Below are positions 24,254-31,157 of a stretch of DNA of 40,812 nt, piece after piece. Within the stretch, counting starts at the first letter, position 1. Every line of letters starts with the position of its first letter. This stretch comes from Clostridia bacterium. GTDB lineage: Bacteria; Bacillota; Clostridia; Oscillospirales; CAG-272. A model generated the notes under the pieces. The model was given only the letters and a program-made list of their open reading frames with translations. It was not told where the DNA came from and did not search any database. The position numbers and the translations under genes are program-made. Where the stretch lies: NCBI GenBank assembly GCA_017463865.1, contig JAFTOI010000009.1, positions 1-40,812 of the forward strand. Direction: 5' to 3'.

Positions 24254-25023
24254 TCGAGCCCCGCGCCGCCGCGCTCCTTGACTGCATTGTGCGCGATACG
24301 AAGGCCATCCTGGGGGATGGCCTTGTTGGTATTTACGTCCACGGTTCGCTGGCCTTCGGCTGCTTCAACTGGGCGAAAAGCGACATCGACTACCTGACCG
24401 TGGTCGAGCGCGAGCCGACCCAGGCGCAGAAGGAGGCGCTGATAGCTGCCATCCTCGCGCTCGACGATCGCTGCCCCGAGAAAGGCATCGAGATGAGCGT
24501 CGTTCTTGCCCGCGACTGCCGCGCCTTCACCTACCCGACGCCTTATGTGCTGCATTACTCGAACGATTATCGCGGCCGTTACCGCGCCGATCTTGCCGGC
24601 ACCTGTGCCGTCGTCCATGGTGTCGACCGCGACCTCGCGGCCCACTTCACCGTCACCCGCGCTGTCGGTATCCCGCTCTGCGGCGCGCCGATCGCCGACG
24701 TCTTCTCCCCGGTTCCTGCCGCAGATTATCTTGACAGTGTTCTGTTCGATATCGAGAGCGCTGAGCAGAATGTCGCGGATAACCCCATCTATGTGATCCT
24801 CAATCTCTGCCGTACACTGGCCTATCTGCAGGACGGCAAAATCCGCTCGAAGGCACAGGGCGGGGAATGGGGTATTGCCGCGCTGGCCGATGATGCCGGC
24901 CTTATCCGCGCTGCACTGGCCGCCTATCGCGGCGGTGCCGCCTTTCCGCCAATCGATGTGTCAAAACTGTCTGCCTTTGCCCGGCGGATGCTGATTCAGA
25001 TCAACTTGCTTTTGGAGAATTAA
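24250..25023 (+). CDS. Aminoglycoside nucleotidyltransferase-like protein (AadA/DUF4111 type)
   Basis: A 257-residue nucleotidyltransferase. The N-terminal motif GSLAFGCFNWAKSDIDYL (32-49) is the Gly-Ser ... Asp-x-Asp signature (Asp45, Asp47). The C-terminal part with NPIYVILNLCRTLAYLQDG and SKAQGGEWG matches the AadA (ANT(3'')/DUF4111) family. Known members adenylylate streptomycin and spectinomycin, but many chromosomal homologues have untested substrates, so resistance must not be assumed. It starts inside coaD (4-nt overlap) and is followed 2 nt later by a GNAT gene. Codon use matches the host, so there is no sign of recent gain. Confidence 0.82.
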   Translation: MIEPRAAALLDCIVRDTKAILGDGLVGIYVHGSLAFGCFNWAKSDIDYLTVVEREPTQAQKEALIAAILALDDRCPEKGIEMSVVLARDCRAFTYPTPYVLHYSNDYRGRYRADLAGTCAVVHGVDRDLAAHFTVTRAVGIPLCGAPIADVFSPVPAADYLDSVLFDIESAEQNVADNPIYVILNLCRTLAYLQDGKIRSKAQGGEWGIAALADDAGLIRAALAAYRGGAAFPPIDVSKLSAFARRMLIQINLLLEN

Positions 25024-25025
25024 CG

Positions 25026-25517
25026 ATGACCGATCCAGTCTTTCGTTTCGTTACCGCCGATGATCTTGACGCCTGCGTCGCCCTCATCCGTGACAGCTTT
25101 GCTACTGTAGCCAACGAGTTCGGCTTCACCCCCGAGAATGCACCCCGCTTCACCGCATTTGCCACCACCCGTGACCGCTTGGCCTGGCAGATGAAGGAGG
25201 GGCGCCCCATGTTCTGCGCTGAGGTTGATGGCCGTATTGTTGGCTACTACTCGCTCTGCGTTAAGCCTGACGAAGCCTGCGAGCTGAACAACCTCTGCGT
25301 CGCCCCCAACTGCCGCCATCAGCGCATCGGGGAAGCACTGCTTCATCACGCCTTCGCTGAAGCCGCCTCACGCGGCTGGCGCATCATGCACATCGGGATC
25401 GTGGAAGAAAATCAACGTCTCCGCCGCTGGTACGAGCGGTTTGGATTTGTGCATACGGGGACGCAGAAGTTCGATTTCTTCCCCTTCGCCTGCGGATACA
25501 TGCAGAAAGAGCTGTGA
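25026..25517 (+). CDS. GNAT-family N-acetyltransferase
   Basis: A 163-residue acetyl-CoA-dependent acetyltransferase. Motif A is clear: ELNNLCVAPNCRHQRIGEALLHHAFAEA split across about residues 83-112, with RHQRIG as the pyrophosphate-binding loop. The C-terminal strand WYERFGFVHTGTQKF is typical. The acceptor is unknown; position directly after an aminoglycoside-nucleotidyltransferase homologue hints at drug or small-amine modification, but this is only context. The start is 2 nt after the upstream stop, with GGAG within the upstream 3' end. Its native terminator was split by the element at 25548-27258. Confidence 0.88.
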   Translation: MTDPVFRFVTADDLDACVALIRDSFATVANEFGFTPENAPRFTAFATTRDRLAWQMKEGRPMFCAEVDGRIVGYYSLCVKPDEACELNNLCVAPNCRHQRIGEALLHHAFAEAASRGWRIMHIGIVEENQRLRRWYERFGFVHTGTQKFDFFPFACGYMQKEL

Positions 25518-25528
25518 TCTCTACCACA

Positions 25529-25547
25529 AAAAGCAGGCAGCCCGCGC
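25529..25547 (+). terminator. Left half of an intrinsic terminator split by insertion
   Basis: Bases 25529-25547 (AAAAGCAGGCAGCCCGCGC) joined to 27269-27279 (TGCCTGCTTTT) rebuild a perfect hairpin: 9-bp stem GCAGGCAGC/GCTGCCTGC, loop CCGC, flanked by AAAA and TTTT. The halves now lie 1.7 kb apart, with the insertion in the loop and 3' arm. Confidence 0.85.
25538..25547 (+). repeat. Target-site duplication, left copy
   Basis: CAGCCCGCGC (25538-25547) is repeated directly at 27259-27268, exactly outside the two terminal inverted repeats. Confidence 0.88.
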
Positions 25548-25585
25548 CAATGTCATTTAGATAAGGCTGTGTAAGTTTAGATAAG
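25548..25585 (+). repeat. Terminal inverted repeat, left
   Basis: A 38-bp repeat starting CAATGTCATT, matching the reverse complement of 27221-27258 at 37 of 38 positions (T/A difference at position 11). It contains TTTAGATAAG twice, 20 bp apart. Confidence 0.93.
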
Positions 25586-25601
25586 TCAACCACAATGAAT
25601 T

Positions 25602-25636
25602 CCCTCGGTTGTAATCACAATCGAGGGGTTCTTTTT
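25602..25636 (+). terminator. Terminator inside the left end of the element
   Basis: CCCTCGGTTGT (25602-25612) pairs with ACAATCGAGGG (25617-25627), one G-T pair, followed by GTTCTTTTT. It would stop read-through from the GNAT operon entering the element. Confidence 0.85.
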
Positions 25637-25723
25637 GAATGCGAGTTTTATAATATCGTTAAAAACTAAGCCGATAAACCTGAAACTCTCTCCGTGGGAG
25701 AGTTTCACTCGACAACGTGGATG

Positions 25724-25752
25724 TTGTGAGATTGATTCAGATATGTTATACT
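25724..25752 (+). promoter_or_regulatory. Probable promoter of the element-borne xre gene, with operator-like repeats
   Basis: TTGTGA (25724-25729), a 17-bp spacer and TATACT (25747-25752). The inverted repeat ACAAC-GTGGAT-GTTGT (25712-25727) overlaps the -35, and another hairpin AAACTCTC/GAGAGTTT lies at 25683-25705. Autoregulation is plausible. Confidence 0.6.
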
Positions 25753-25801
25753 ATATACGGAAGCAGAGCTCGGCTTACTATTTTGGAAGTGAGGCATCTC
25801 T

Positions 25802-26917
25802 ATGAATAATATCGGACAACGAATCAAGGAACTGCGGAAGAAGAACGATTTGACGCAGGAGGCTCTGGCAGATTTTCTCGGCATAACGTATAAGGCTGTC
25901 AGTAAGTGGGAGTGCGGCATGACAGTACCGGATATCTCGCTGATTATGCCGCTGACCCGAATTCTGCACGTGACAGCGGACGAACTGCTGGGCGGAAAAA
26001 CAGAAGAAGCAGATGCACGACGTGCTGAACTGGACGAACGATGCGATAATTATTGGAAATACGATCAGAAAGAAATGTATCAAATGGCAGATCAAGCGGT
26101 CAGGGAATATCCGGGAGATTATAAGTATCTGACATGGTTAGCAGGAATGGAATACTTCATGGCTTATGAGGATCAGTACAAAGAAGATCCTGCAAAACCT
26201 TATTCGCTGGAAATGATAGAGCGTTCCATCAGGCACAGCAATATGGTGATTGATGGATGCACAGATTCCCGACTCCGTGAAAAAGCAATCTGGAACGCCA
26301 TGATCTGTTGTCAATATTCTGAACAGTATGACGAAGCTTTAAAATATGCGGAAATGTTCCCTGAGAGAAAACCGATTACTCGTGATAAGGCAATGGAAGT
26401 CTGTCTGCGCGGTGAACAACTGACTACCCATCAACAGATGATCGCACATAGCGCACTGAATGATTTCTGTATGTCAATGCTGGAACTTTATCGTTTCAGA
26501 GTACAGAAAGGCTCTCATGTGATGGTTGCACTTGACACAGAAGAAGCAGTAATCAAAACCGTATTTCCTGACGGAAATTATCTGTCTTTTCACTGGCATC
26601 TGTCCTGTATATATGAAGCACGGGCACAGTTGGAAATACATGAGGGAGACTATAATAAAGCTACGGAATACCTGCGTATCATGCTCGACCACGGAAAACA
26701 GTATTCGGATTTAATTGAAAGTGAGAATCGGCGTTTTTCCTGCGGTATCTTTGACCGGATAATAGTAAACCCAACAAACTGCGGGCATTCTGTACAGGGT
26801 CTTAAGCTCAGTTCAGACGACAAACCGTTCTTTGATAAAGTAAAAGATGAGCTGTTGACGGAAAAAATTTACGCACCTCTCCGCGATCGTGAGGACTTCA
26901 AAGCCTTATTTGAATAA
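25802..26917 (+). CDS. Xre-family regulator with helical C-terminal region, element cargo
   Basis: A 371-residue regulator with the same plan as the protein at 7385: HTH_3 domain at about 5-60 (TQEALADFLGITYKAVSKWE, ending DELLGG), then about 300 residues of TPR-like helices with shared blocks such as LREKAIWNAMICCQYSEQYD followed by EALKYAEMF, and a late PDGNYLSFHW (PDGDYHYYAQ in the other). It is the only gene of the element. Codon use is much more AT-rich (AAA, GAA, TAT, ATA) than the neighbours, showing recent acquisition from another genome. GTGAGG lies about 8-13 nt before the ATG. Targets and ligand are unknown. Confidence 0.88.
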   Translation: MNNIGQRIKELRKKNDLTQEALADFLGITYKAVSKWECGMTVPDISLIMPLTRILHVTADELLGGKTEEADARRAELDERCDNYWKYDQKEMYQMADQAVREYPGDYKYLTWLAGMEYFMAYEDQYKEDPAKPYSLEMIERSIRHSNMVIDGCTDSRLREKAIWNAMICCQYSEQYDEALKYAEMFPERKPITRDKAMEVCLRGEQLTTHQQMIAHSALNDFCMSMLELYRFRVQKGSHVMVALDTEEAVIKTVFPDGNYLSFHWHLSCIYEARAQLEIHEGDYNKATEYLRIMLDHGKQYSDLIESENRRFSCGIFDRIIVNPTNCGHSVQGLKLSSDDKPFFDKVKDELLTEKIYAPLRDREDFKALFE

Positions 26918-27104
26918 TCGCAATACCACAGCGGTATCGCGATATCTAAACGTATTGTTCTCAATTCTATATTTCAAACTCTGTCAGAAATGATAAAACT
27001 TTTTATATTTTCAAAATGAGGAAAAATATAAGGGTATTATTTCTCACAAAAGTACGCTCTACAAGTAATGTTTTCAGAAAAATAAATTATTTTTGAATCA
27101 AAAA

Positions 27105-27160
27105 GGGAACATCCATGACACCGAAATTACTGCGGCGGCGAGGATGTTCCCGTCTTTTTT
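27105..27160 (+). terminator. Terminator-like hairpin near the right end of the element
   Basis: GGGAACATCC (27105-27114) pairs with GGATGTTCCC (27142-27151) around a 27-base loop, then GTCTTTTTT. The 26918-27220 stretch has no gene; it is AT-rich, with another weak hairpin at 26918-26941. Confidence 0.75.
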
Positions 27161-27220
27161 ATTGAAATGCTTAACTAAATAGTATTACACCGATAAGGGA
27201 AAAAGAATTATGCTTTTCGC

Positions 27221-27258
27221 CTTATCTAAACTTACACAGCCTTATCTTAATGACATTG
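27221..27258 (-). repeat. Terminal inverted repeat, right
   Basis: Reverse complement of the left 38-bp repeat with one mismatch; its outer end reads CAATGTCATT on the minus strand. Confidence 0.93.
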
Positions 27259-27268
27259 CAGCCCGCGC
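27259..27268 (+). repeat. Target-site duplication, right copy
   Basis: CAGCCCGCGC, identical to 25538-25547. Bases 27269-27279 complete the original terminator's 3' arm and T-run. Confidence 0.88.
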
Positions 27269-27280
27269 TGCCTGCTTTTG

Positions 27281-27309
27281 TCATAATCCTCGTCCGTCCC
27301 GCATACCAT
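27281..27309 (+). promoter_or_regulatory. Sigma-E promoter of spoIVA
   Basis: TCATAAT (27281-27287), exactly 14 bp, then CATACCAT (27302-27309). Against the Bacillus sigma-E consensus (KMATATT, N14-15, CATACAMT) this is 6 of 7 and 7 of 8. spoIVA is a classic mother-cell sigma-E gene, which supports the call. Confidence 0.8.
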
Positions 27310-27343
27310 GTAGCAAATTCCACAGCAACACGGAGGAGCAGAT

Positions 27344-28816
27344 ATGGCAAACCTTTATCAGGATATCGCACAGCGCACCGGCGGGGACATCTACATCGGT
27401 GTCGTGGGGCCGGTGCGCACCGGCAAATCTACCTTCATCAAGCGCTTCATGGAGTCGCTGGTTCTGCCCAATATCGCCGGCGGCTACGACCGCGAGCGGG
27501 CGCGGGACGAAATGCCGCAGAGCGCCGCGGGCAAGACGGTCATGACCACCGAGCCGAAGTTTATCCCCGACGAGGCGGTGCCGATCAGCCTCGGTGAGGG
27601 CGCGGGTCTGCGCGTCAAGATGATCGACTGCGTCGGCTACATCGTCCCCGAGGCGATGGGCCACATCGAGGACGGCCAGCCACGCATGGTGCAGACCCCG
27701 TGGGCCGACGAGCCCATGCCCTTCGCCGACGCCGCCGAGATCGGCACCCGCAAGGTCATCCGCGAGCACTCGACCATCGGTATGCTGGTCACGACTGACG
27801 GCACCATCGGCGAGATTCCGCGCCAGAGCTATATCGAGGCAGAGGAGCGGGTCGTCGCTGAGCTGAAGGAAATGGGCAAGCCCTTCGCCCTCGTGCTCAA
27901 CTCGGCCGAGCCGGCCAGTGAGGCGGCCAACCAGCTGGCGTGGTCGCTCGAAGAAAAGTACGGCGTCCCGGTGGCGCTGGTCAACTGCCTCGAGCTTGAC
28001 GCCGAGGATATCCGCCACATCCTCGAGCTCGTCCTGCACGAGTTCCCGGTGCGCGAGATCCGCGTGAATCTCCCCGCCTGGACGCGCGCGATGGAGGAGT
28101 CGCACCCCATCCGCGCCGCCATCACCGCCGCTGTCCGCAAGTGCGCCGAAGGCGTCCGCAAGGTCGGCGAGATCGCCCCCGCCTTCGCCGCCATGACCGA
28201 CTGCGAGTACATCAAGGCGGCCCCGCTGCAGCAGCTTGATCTGGGCACCGGCTCGGCCGTCATCGACGCCGCGCTGGAGGATCATCTCTACTATCAGGTG
28301 CTCAGTGAGCTGACCGGCCTTACCATCCCGGGCGAAGCCGAGCTGATCGACACCATCCGCACCCTTGCGGCGGTCAAGACCAAATATGACAAGATCGCCG
28401 AGGCGCTGAACGCCGTCGACGAGCGCGGCTACGGCATCGTCATGCCCGACGTGACCGACCTCAAGCTTGACGAGCCTGAGATCGTCAAACAGGCCGGCGG
28501 CTATGGCGTGCGCCTGCGCGCCTCGGCGCAGTCGGTGCACATGATCCGCGCCAACATCGAGGCCGAGATCAACCCCATCGTCGGCACCGAGCAGCAGTCG
28601 GAGGATCTGGTGCGCAACATCCTGCGCGAATTCGAGGAGGATCCCCAGCGCATCTGGGAATCGAACATGTTCGGCAAGAGCCTCTATGAGCTGGTCAACG
28701 AGGGATTGCACGCCAAGCTCGAGCACATGCCCGACGACGCCCGTGCCAAGCTGGCCGAGACGCTGGAGCGCATCATCAACGAGGGCAGCGGCGGTCTGAT
28801 CTGCATTCTGCTGTGA
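27344..28816 (+). CDS. spoIVA: Stage IV sporulation protein A (spore coat ATPase)
   Basis: Morphogenetic ATPase that polymerises on the forespore surface, anchored by SpoVM, to form the basement layer of the coat; made in the mother cell. 490 residues, the usual length. Walker A GPVRTGKST is at 22-30, the Walker B-like MIDCVGY near 97-103, and the conserved EHSTIGMLVTTDGTIGEIPR region around 145-165; the hydrophobic C terminus GGLICILL is the family ending. The ATG follows CGGAGGAG. A sigma-E promoter lies 34-62 bp upstream, and the foreign element ends 22 bp before it. Together with spoIVB this shows an endospore former. Confidence 0.97.
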   Translation: MANLYQDIAQRTGGDIYIGVVGPVRTGKSTFIKRFMESLVLPNIAGGYDRERARDEMPQSAAGKTVMTTEPKFIPDEAVPISLGEGAGLRVKMIDCVGYIVPEAMGHIEDGQPRMVQTPWADEPMPFADAAEIGTRKVIREHSTIGMLVTTDGTIGEIPRQSYIEAEERVVAELKEMGKPFALVLNSAEPASEAANQLAWSLEEKYGVPVALVNCLELDAEDIRHILELVLHEFPVREIRVNLPAWTRAMEESHPIRAAITAAVRKCAEGVRKVGEIAPAFAAMTDCEYIKAAPLQQLDLGTGSAVIDAALEDHLYYQVLSELTGLTIPGEAELIDTIRTLAAVKTKYDKIAEALNAVDERGYGIVMPDVTDLKLDEPEIVKQAGGYGVRLRASAQSVHMIRANIEAEINPIVGTEQQSEDLVRNILREFEEDPQRIWESNMFGKSLYELVNEGLHAKLEHMPDDARAKLAETLERIINEGSGGLICILL

Positions 28817-28824
28817 GAAAAGAA

Positions 28825-28855
28825 CAGGCGCCCGACTTTCGTCGGGCGCCTGTTT
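28825..28855. terminator. Bidirectional terminator between spoIVA and the VWA gene
   Basis: CAGGCGCCCGAC (28825-28836) pairs with GTCGGGCGCCTG (28841-28852), a 12-bp perfect stem, loop TTTC, T's on the right and A's on the left. Confidence 0.9.
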
Positions 28856-28886
28856 GGTCGTGGGAGGGAAGGCCCGGAGTGGACGG

Positions 28887-30263
28887 TCATACCGTCACAT
28901 CACAGCAGCAGTCAAAATCGTTGTCGATATAGTTGGCGATGAATCTTGCCTTGAATTTTCGCGTGCTGCAGATGGAGCCTGCGGGATTGGCGGCGTCCAG
29001 ATCCTCGGGAAGCACAAATTTGATACAGCGTATCGTCACATCATGGCAGCTCCCCTTGGTGTGCGCGGGAACGGTCAGCGTTTTCAAGCCTCGCTTGTGC
29101 TCACAGCCGCAGGAATCCACCTCGTTCAACAGGACAGCCAGGGCGATGCGCTTATTGGGACACACGTTCCGCAGTGTCACGTCCAGCTGCAGAATGCGTC
29201 CGAGTGATTCCATGCACAGCTCGCCCGCGTCGAATTCAACCGAGTCGGTGCATCCGTCCACCGTGACGTCGACGGGGGCGGGGCAGCCTTCGGGACAGAC
29301 CACAACGCCGCAGTCCACCTCGATCGTGGGCGACGGGAAGGTGACGATATTGTTTTCGTCGTCCTCGTAGGCGGTGCTTTCGTTTACCTCGACCGTTCCC
29401 GAGCAGGGGCCGATGTGCTCCACGGTGAACGCAAAGACCGCACCCTCGCTCTTGCTGACGCCCAGTTCATCGATTTTCCATTCCACGGTGTTCGCATCCA
29501 CCATGCTTGCCGCCCCCTTTGTCGGAGAGGACAGTGAGGTGATGCGGAAACAGGGCGCCACCTTGTCAGTGATGACGATATTGGTCGCACCCGGCTTTGC
29601 GATATTCCGCGCGAGATCCTTGAACAGCTCCTCCAGCTCCTCATCGTTCGGCGTGATCGCCACATACGCCGAGTCGGGATCGGACGCCCAATCCCGGAGC
29701 GCTTGCTCGTCGATCCCGCCGTTGCCCGAAAGACCGATGCTGTAGATGATCACGCCCTGTGCTTTGGCAGCCGCGGCAACCGGGCCGGGATCTCCTCCCG
29801 CAGTCGTCACACCGTCGGTGAACATGATCATCACCTTTGCATTGGTCGATGCGGGATCAAAGAGCGCGAGCGCCTTGTTGAATGCATCCTCATGGTTGGT
29901 CGAACCGTCTGCGGCCAGTGCATCCACAGCCGATTTCAGATCGGCGACAGAGGTAATCAGCTGTGTGTCCTGTGCGGCGGTGCTGGCAAAGCTGACGATG
30001 CCGATCCGGCTGCCCGACCCGATCTGACCGTCCTGCGCGCCGTCGGTTGCCTCATCGATGATATCAATAAATGCCTTCGCACCGTTTTTCAAATTGGCAA
30101 GCGGACTGCCCGCCATGCTCCTGGAACGGTCGAGGATCAGCACGATATCGGTAGGATTTGAGGTGATGTCCGGCTCTGCCGTCAGAGAGAGCTTGATCTT
30201 GAAGGCGCCGCCGCAATCGATCTGCGTGACGCTCAGCTCCTTGTTTGTGTTGGTTACACCCAT
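28887..30263 (-). CDS. von Willebrand factor A domain protein with Cys-rich C-terminal half
   Basis: A 458-residue protein. Residues about 38-215 are a VWA domain with an intact metal-ion-dependent adhesion site: DRSRSMAGS (DxSxS), a Thr in the STNHEDAF loop and FTDGVTT. Residues about 220-310 look like a beta-sandwich of the DUF11/cell-surface repeat type. The last 150 residues are rich in Cys (CPEGCPAP, CGCEH, a final CCCDV), suggesting disulphide cross-linking or metal binding. There is no signal peptide or anchor, so an intracellular site such as the spore coat is possible; that is my inference from its position beside spoIVA. The ATG has AAAGGA upstream on the minus strand. I do not recognise a named homologue. 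Confidence 0.8.
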   Translation of the reverse strand: MGVTNTNKELSVTQIDCGGAFKIKLSLTAEPDITSNPTDIVLILDRSRSMAGSPLANLKNGAKAFIDIIDEATDGAQDGQIGSGSRIGIVSFASTAAQDTQLITSVADLKSAVDALAADGSTNHEDAFNKALALFDPASTNAKVMIMFTDGVTTAGGDPGPVAAAAKAQGVIIYSIGLSGNGGIDEQALRDWASDPDSAYVAITPNDEELEELFKDLARNIAKPGATNIVITDKVAPCFRITSLSSPTKGAASMVDANTVEWKIDELGVSKSEGAVFAFTVEHIGPCSGTVEVNESTAYEDDENNIVTFPSPTIEVDCGVVVCPEGCPAPVDVTVDGCTDSVEFDAGELCMESLGRILQLDVTLRNVCPNKRIALAVLLNEVDSCGCEHKRGLKTLTVPAHTKGSCHDVTIRCIKFVLPEDLDAANPAGSICSTRKFKARFIANYIDNDFDCCCDVTV

Positions 30264-30299
30264 ACTGTTTGTTCCTTTCTGTATGTGGGATTGAAATGG

Positions 30300-30314
30300 A
30301 TACTGTACAGTATA
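30300..30314 (-). promoter_or_regulatory. Palindrome overlapping a possible -10 box of the VWA gene
   Basis: ATACTGTACAGTAT (30300-30313) is a perfect 14-bp palindrome. On the minus strand TATACT (30309-30314) could be a -10, but no good -35 is found at 17 bp, as expected if an activator or alternative sigma factor is needed. Confidence 0.4.
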
Positions 30315-30420
30315 ATGATGTAAAACGGTAAATGGTTAATGATTTATGAGGGCTGTCGAATATGGCGCGTTTTGGGAGCGAGTTCAAGGCCGTGAAACGC
30401 GGGGAAATGCCCGTGAAAAG

Positions 30421-30452
30421 AAAAATCGGAGGTTCGATTGAACCTCCGATTT
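30421..30452 (-). terminator. Terminator of the tRNA operon
   Basis: A 13-bp perfect stem (30423-30435 with 30440-30452), loop of 4. On the minus strand it is followed by TTTTTCTTTT. It starts immediately after the tRNA-Pro CCA end. Confidence 0.9.
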
Positions 30453-30528
30453 TGGTCTGAGTGACAAGACTTGAACTTGCGGCCTCTACCACCCCAAGGT
30501 AGCGCGCTACCAGCTGCGCCACACCCAG
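30453..30528 (-). tRNA. tRNA-Pro (anticodon GGG)
   Basis: A 76-base cloverleaf read on the minus strand: acceptor CTGGGTG/CACTCAG, D arm GCGC/GCGC, anticodon stem CTACC/GGTAG with loop TTGGGGT (anticodon GGG), T arm GCAAG-TTCAAGT-CTTGT, discriminator A and an encoded CCA. Resembles bacterial tRNA-Pro throughout. Confidence 0.95.
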
Positions 30529-30624
30529 ATCTTTGACAGCCTTAATATTATAACACATAATTCGCGGCTTGTCAAGGGGTTTTTACAAATTTTTTGCAAA
30601 ATTTGTTTGAGCGATGATTCGCTC

Positions 30625-30700
30625 TGGTGACCCATCGGAGAGTCGAACTCCGGACACCATGATTAAAAGTCATGTGCTCTGCCATCTGAGCTAATGGGTC
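30625..30700 (-). tRNA. tRNA-Lys (anticodon TTT)
   Basis: A 76-base cloverleaf on the minus strand: acceptor GACCCAT/ATGGGTC, D arm GCTC/GAGC, anticodon stem CATGA/TCATG with loop CTTTTAA (anticodon TTT), T arm CGGAG-TTCGACT-CTCCG, A discriminator and an encoded CCA. It is upstream of tRNA-Pro in one transcript; the 96 bases between are AT-rich spacer. Confidence 0.96.
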
Positions 30701-30717
30701 GTTTGCATTACCAGACT

Positions 30718-30746
30718 ATTATATCACATCCGGCGCAGTTTGTCAA
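30718..30746 (-). promoter_or_regulatory. Sigma-A promoter of the tRNA-Lys/tRNA-Pro operon
   Basis: On the minus strand TTGACA (30741-30746), a 17-bp spacer and TATAAT (30718-30723): a full consensus, as expected for stable RNA. Confidence 0.93.
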
Positions 30747-30796
30747 TCCTTTTTTTGCTTTTTACGGGATTTTTTTTGCCCAATAAAGGAGAACTG

Positions 30797-30816
30797 CCCG
30801 GCAGTGGTCTGCCGGG
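30797..30816 (-). terminator. Hairpin after the rubredoxin gene
   Basis: CCCGGCAG/CTGCCGGG (30797-30804 with 30809-30816), loop TGGT, can be extended by CTG/CAG past one bulge. On the minus strand it is followed by CTCCTTTATT, a modest T-tract. Confidence 0.65.
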
Positions 30817-30835
30817 ACAGCTCTATATTACCGGC

Positions 30836-31027
30836 TTACTCGAAGGACAGCTCGGGCGCATCGGTTTCCTCAGTCTGAACGAATTCATCCTTGCCGACGC
30901 CGCACAGCGGGCATACCCAGTCCTCGGGCAAATCTTCAAACTCAGTCCCTTCGGGGATACCGTTTTCCGGATCGCCGACTTCGGGGTCATACTCATAGCC
31001 GCACATTTCGCATGCGTACTTTTTCAC
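30836..31027 (-). CDS. Rubredoxin
   Basis: Small one-electron carrier with a single iron held by four Cys; in anaerobes it feeds oxygen- and peroxide-removing enzymes. 63 residues with both knuckles, CEMCGY and [11 protein letters not shown], and the central [18 protein letters not shown] core. The last ten residues ([10 protein letters not shown]...) form an acidic tail beyond the usual 52-54-residue length. The start is GTG at 31027, with AAAGGAGA upstream on the minus strand. It has its own consensus promoter. Confidence 0.95.
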   Translation of the reverse strand: MKKYACEMCGYEYDPEVGDPENGIPEGTEFEDLPEDWVCPLCGVGKDEFVQTEETDAPELSFE

Positions 31028-31065
31028 GTCGATTCTCCTTTCCTCTGTGGTGGTGGGACAGCTAT

Positions 31066-31094
31066 ATCATATAGCATCACAGCGCACTTGTCAA
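31066..31094 (-). promoter_or_regulatory. Sigma-A promoter of the rubredoxin gene
   Basis: Minus strand TTGACA (31089-31094), a 17-bp spacer and TATGAT (31066-31071). Confidence 0.9.
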
Positions 31095-31157
31095 GAGTTT
31101 TTTTTCTTGTCAGGGAAATTTTTTTCACTGCGCATAGCTTGCCCTGTTCCTTGGCTC

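Larger units (their letters stand above)
25548..27258 (+). mobile_element. Non-autonomous transposon-like element carrying an Xre regulator
   Basis: The 1711-bp segment is bounded by 38-bp inverted repeats and a 10-bp direct duplication, and is visibly poorer in GC than both flanks. Deleting it with one duplication copy restores a perfect intrinsic terminator. The only gene inside is the Xre regulator (25802-26917); no transposase or integrase is present, so it must have been moved in trans. The ends (ACACAGCC and a long repeat, 8-10-bp duplication) recall IS256/Mutator-type elements, but family assignment is tentative. The rest of the element holds terminators and AT-rich DNA. Confidence 0.85.

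Noticed and set aside
25548-27258. A complete insertion sequence
   Set aside because: No frame within the element encodes a transposase or has a DDE-type or recombinase motif; only the Xre gene is present.
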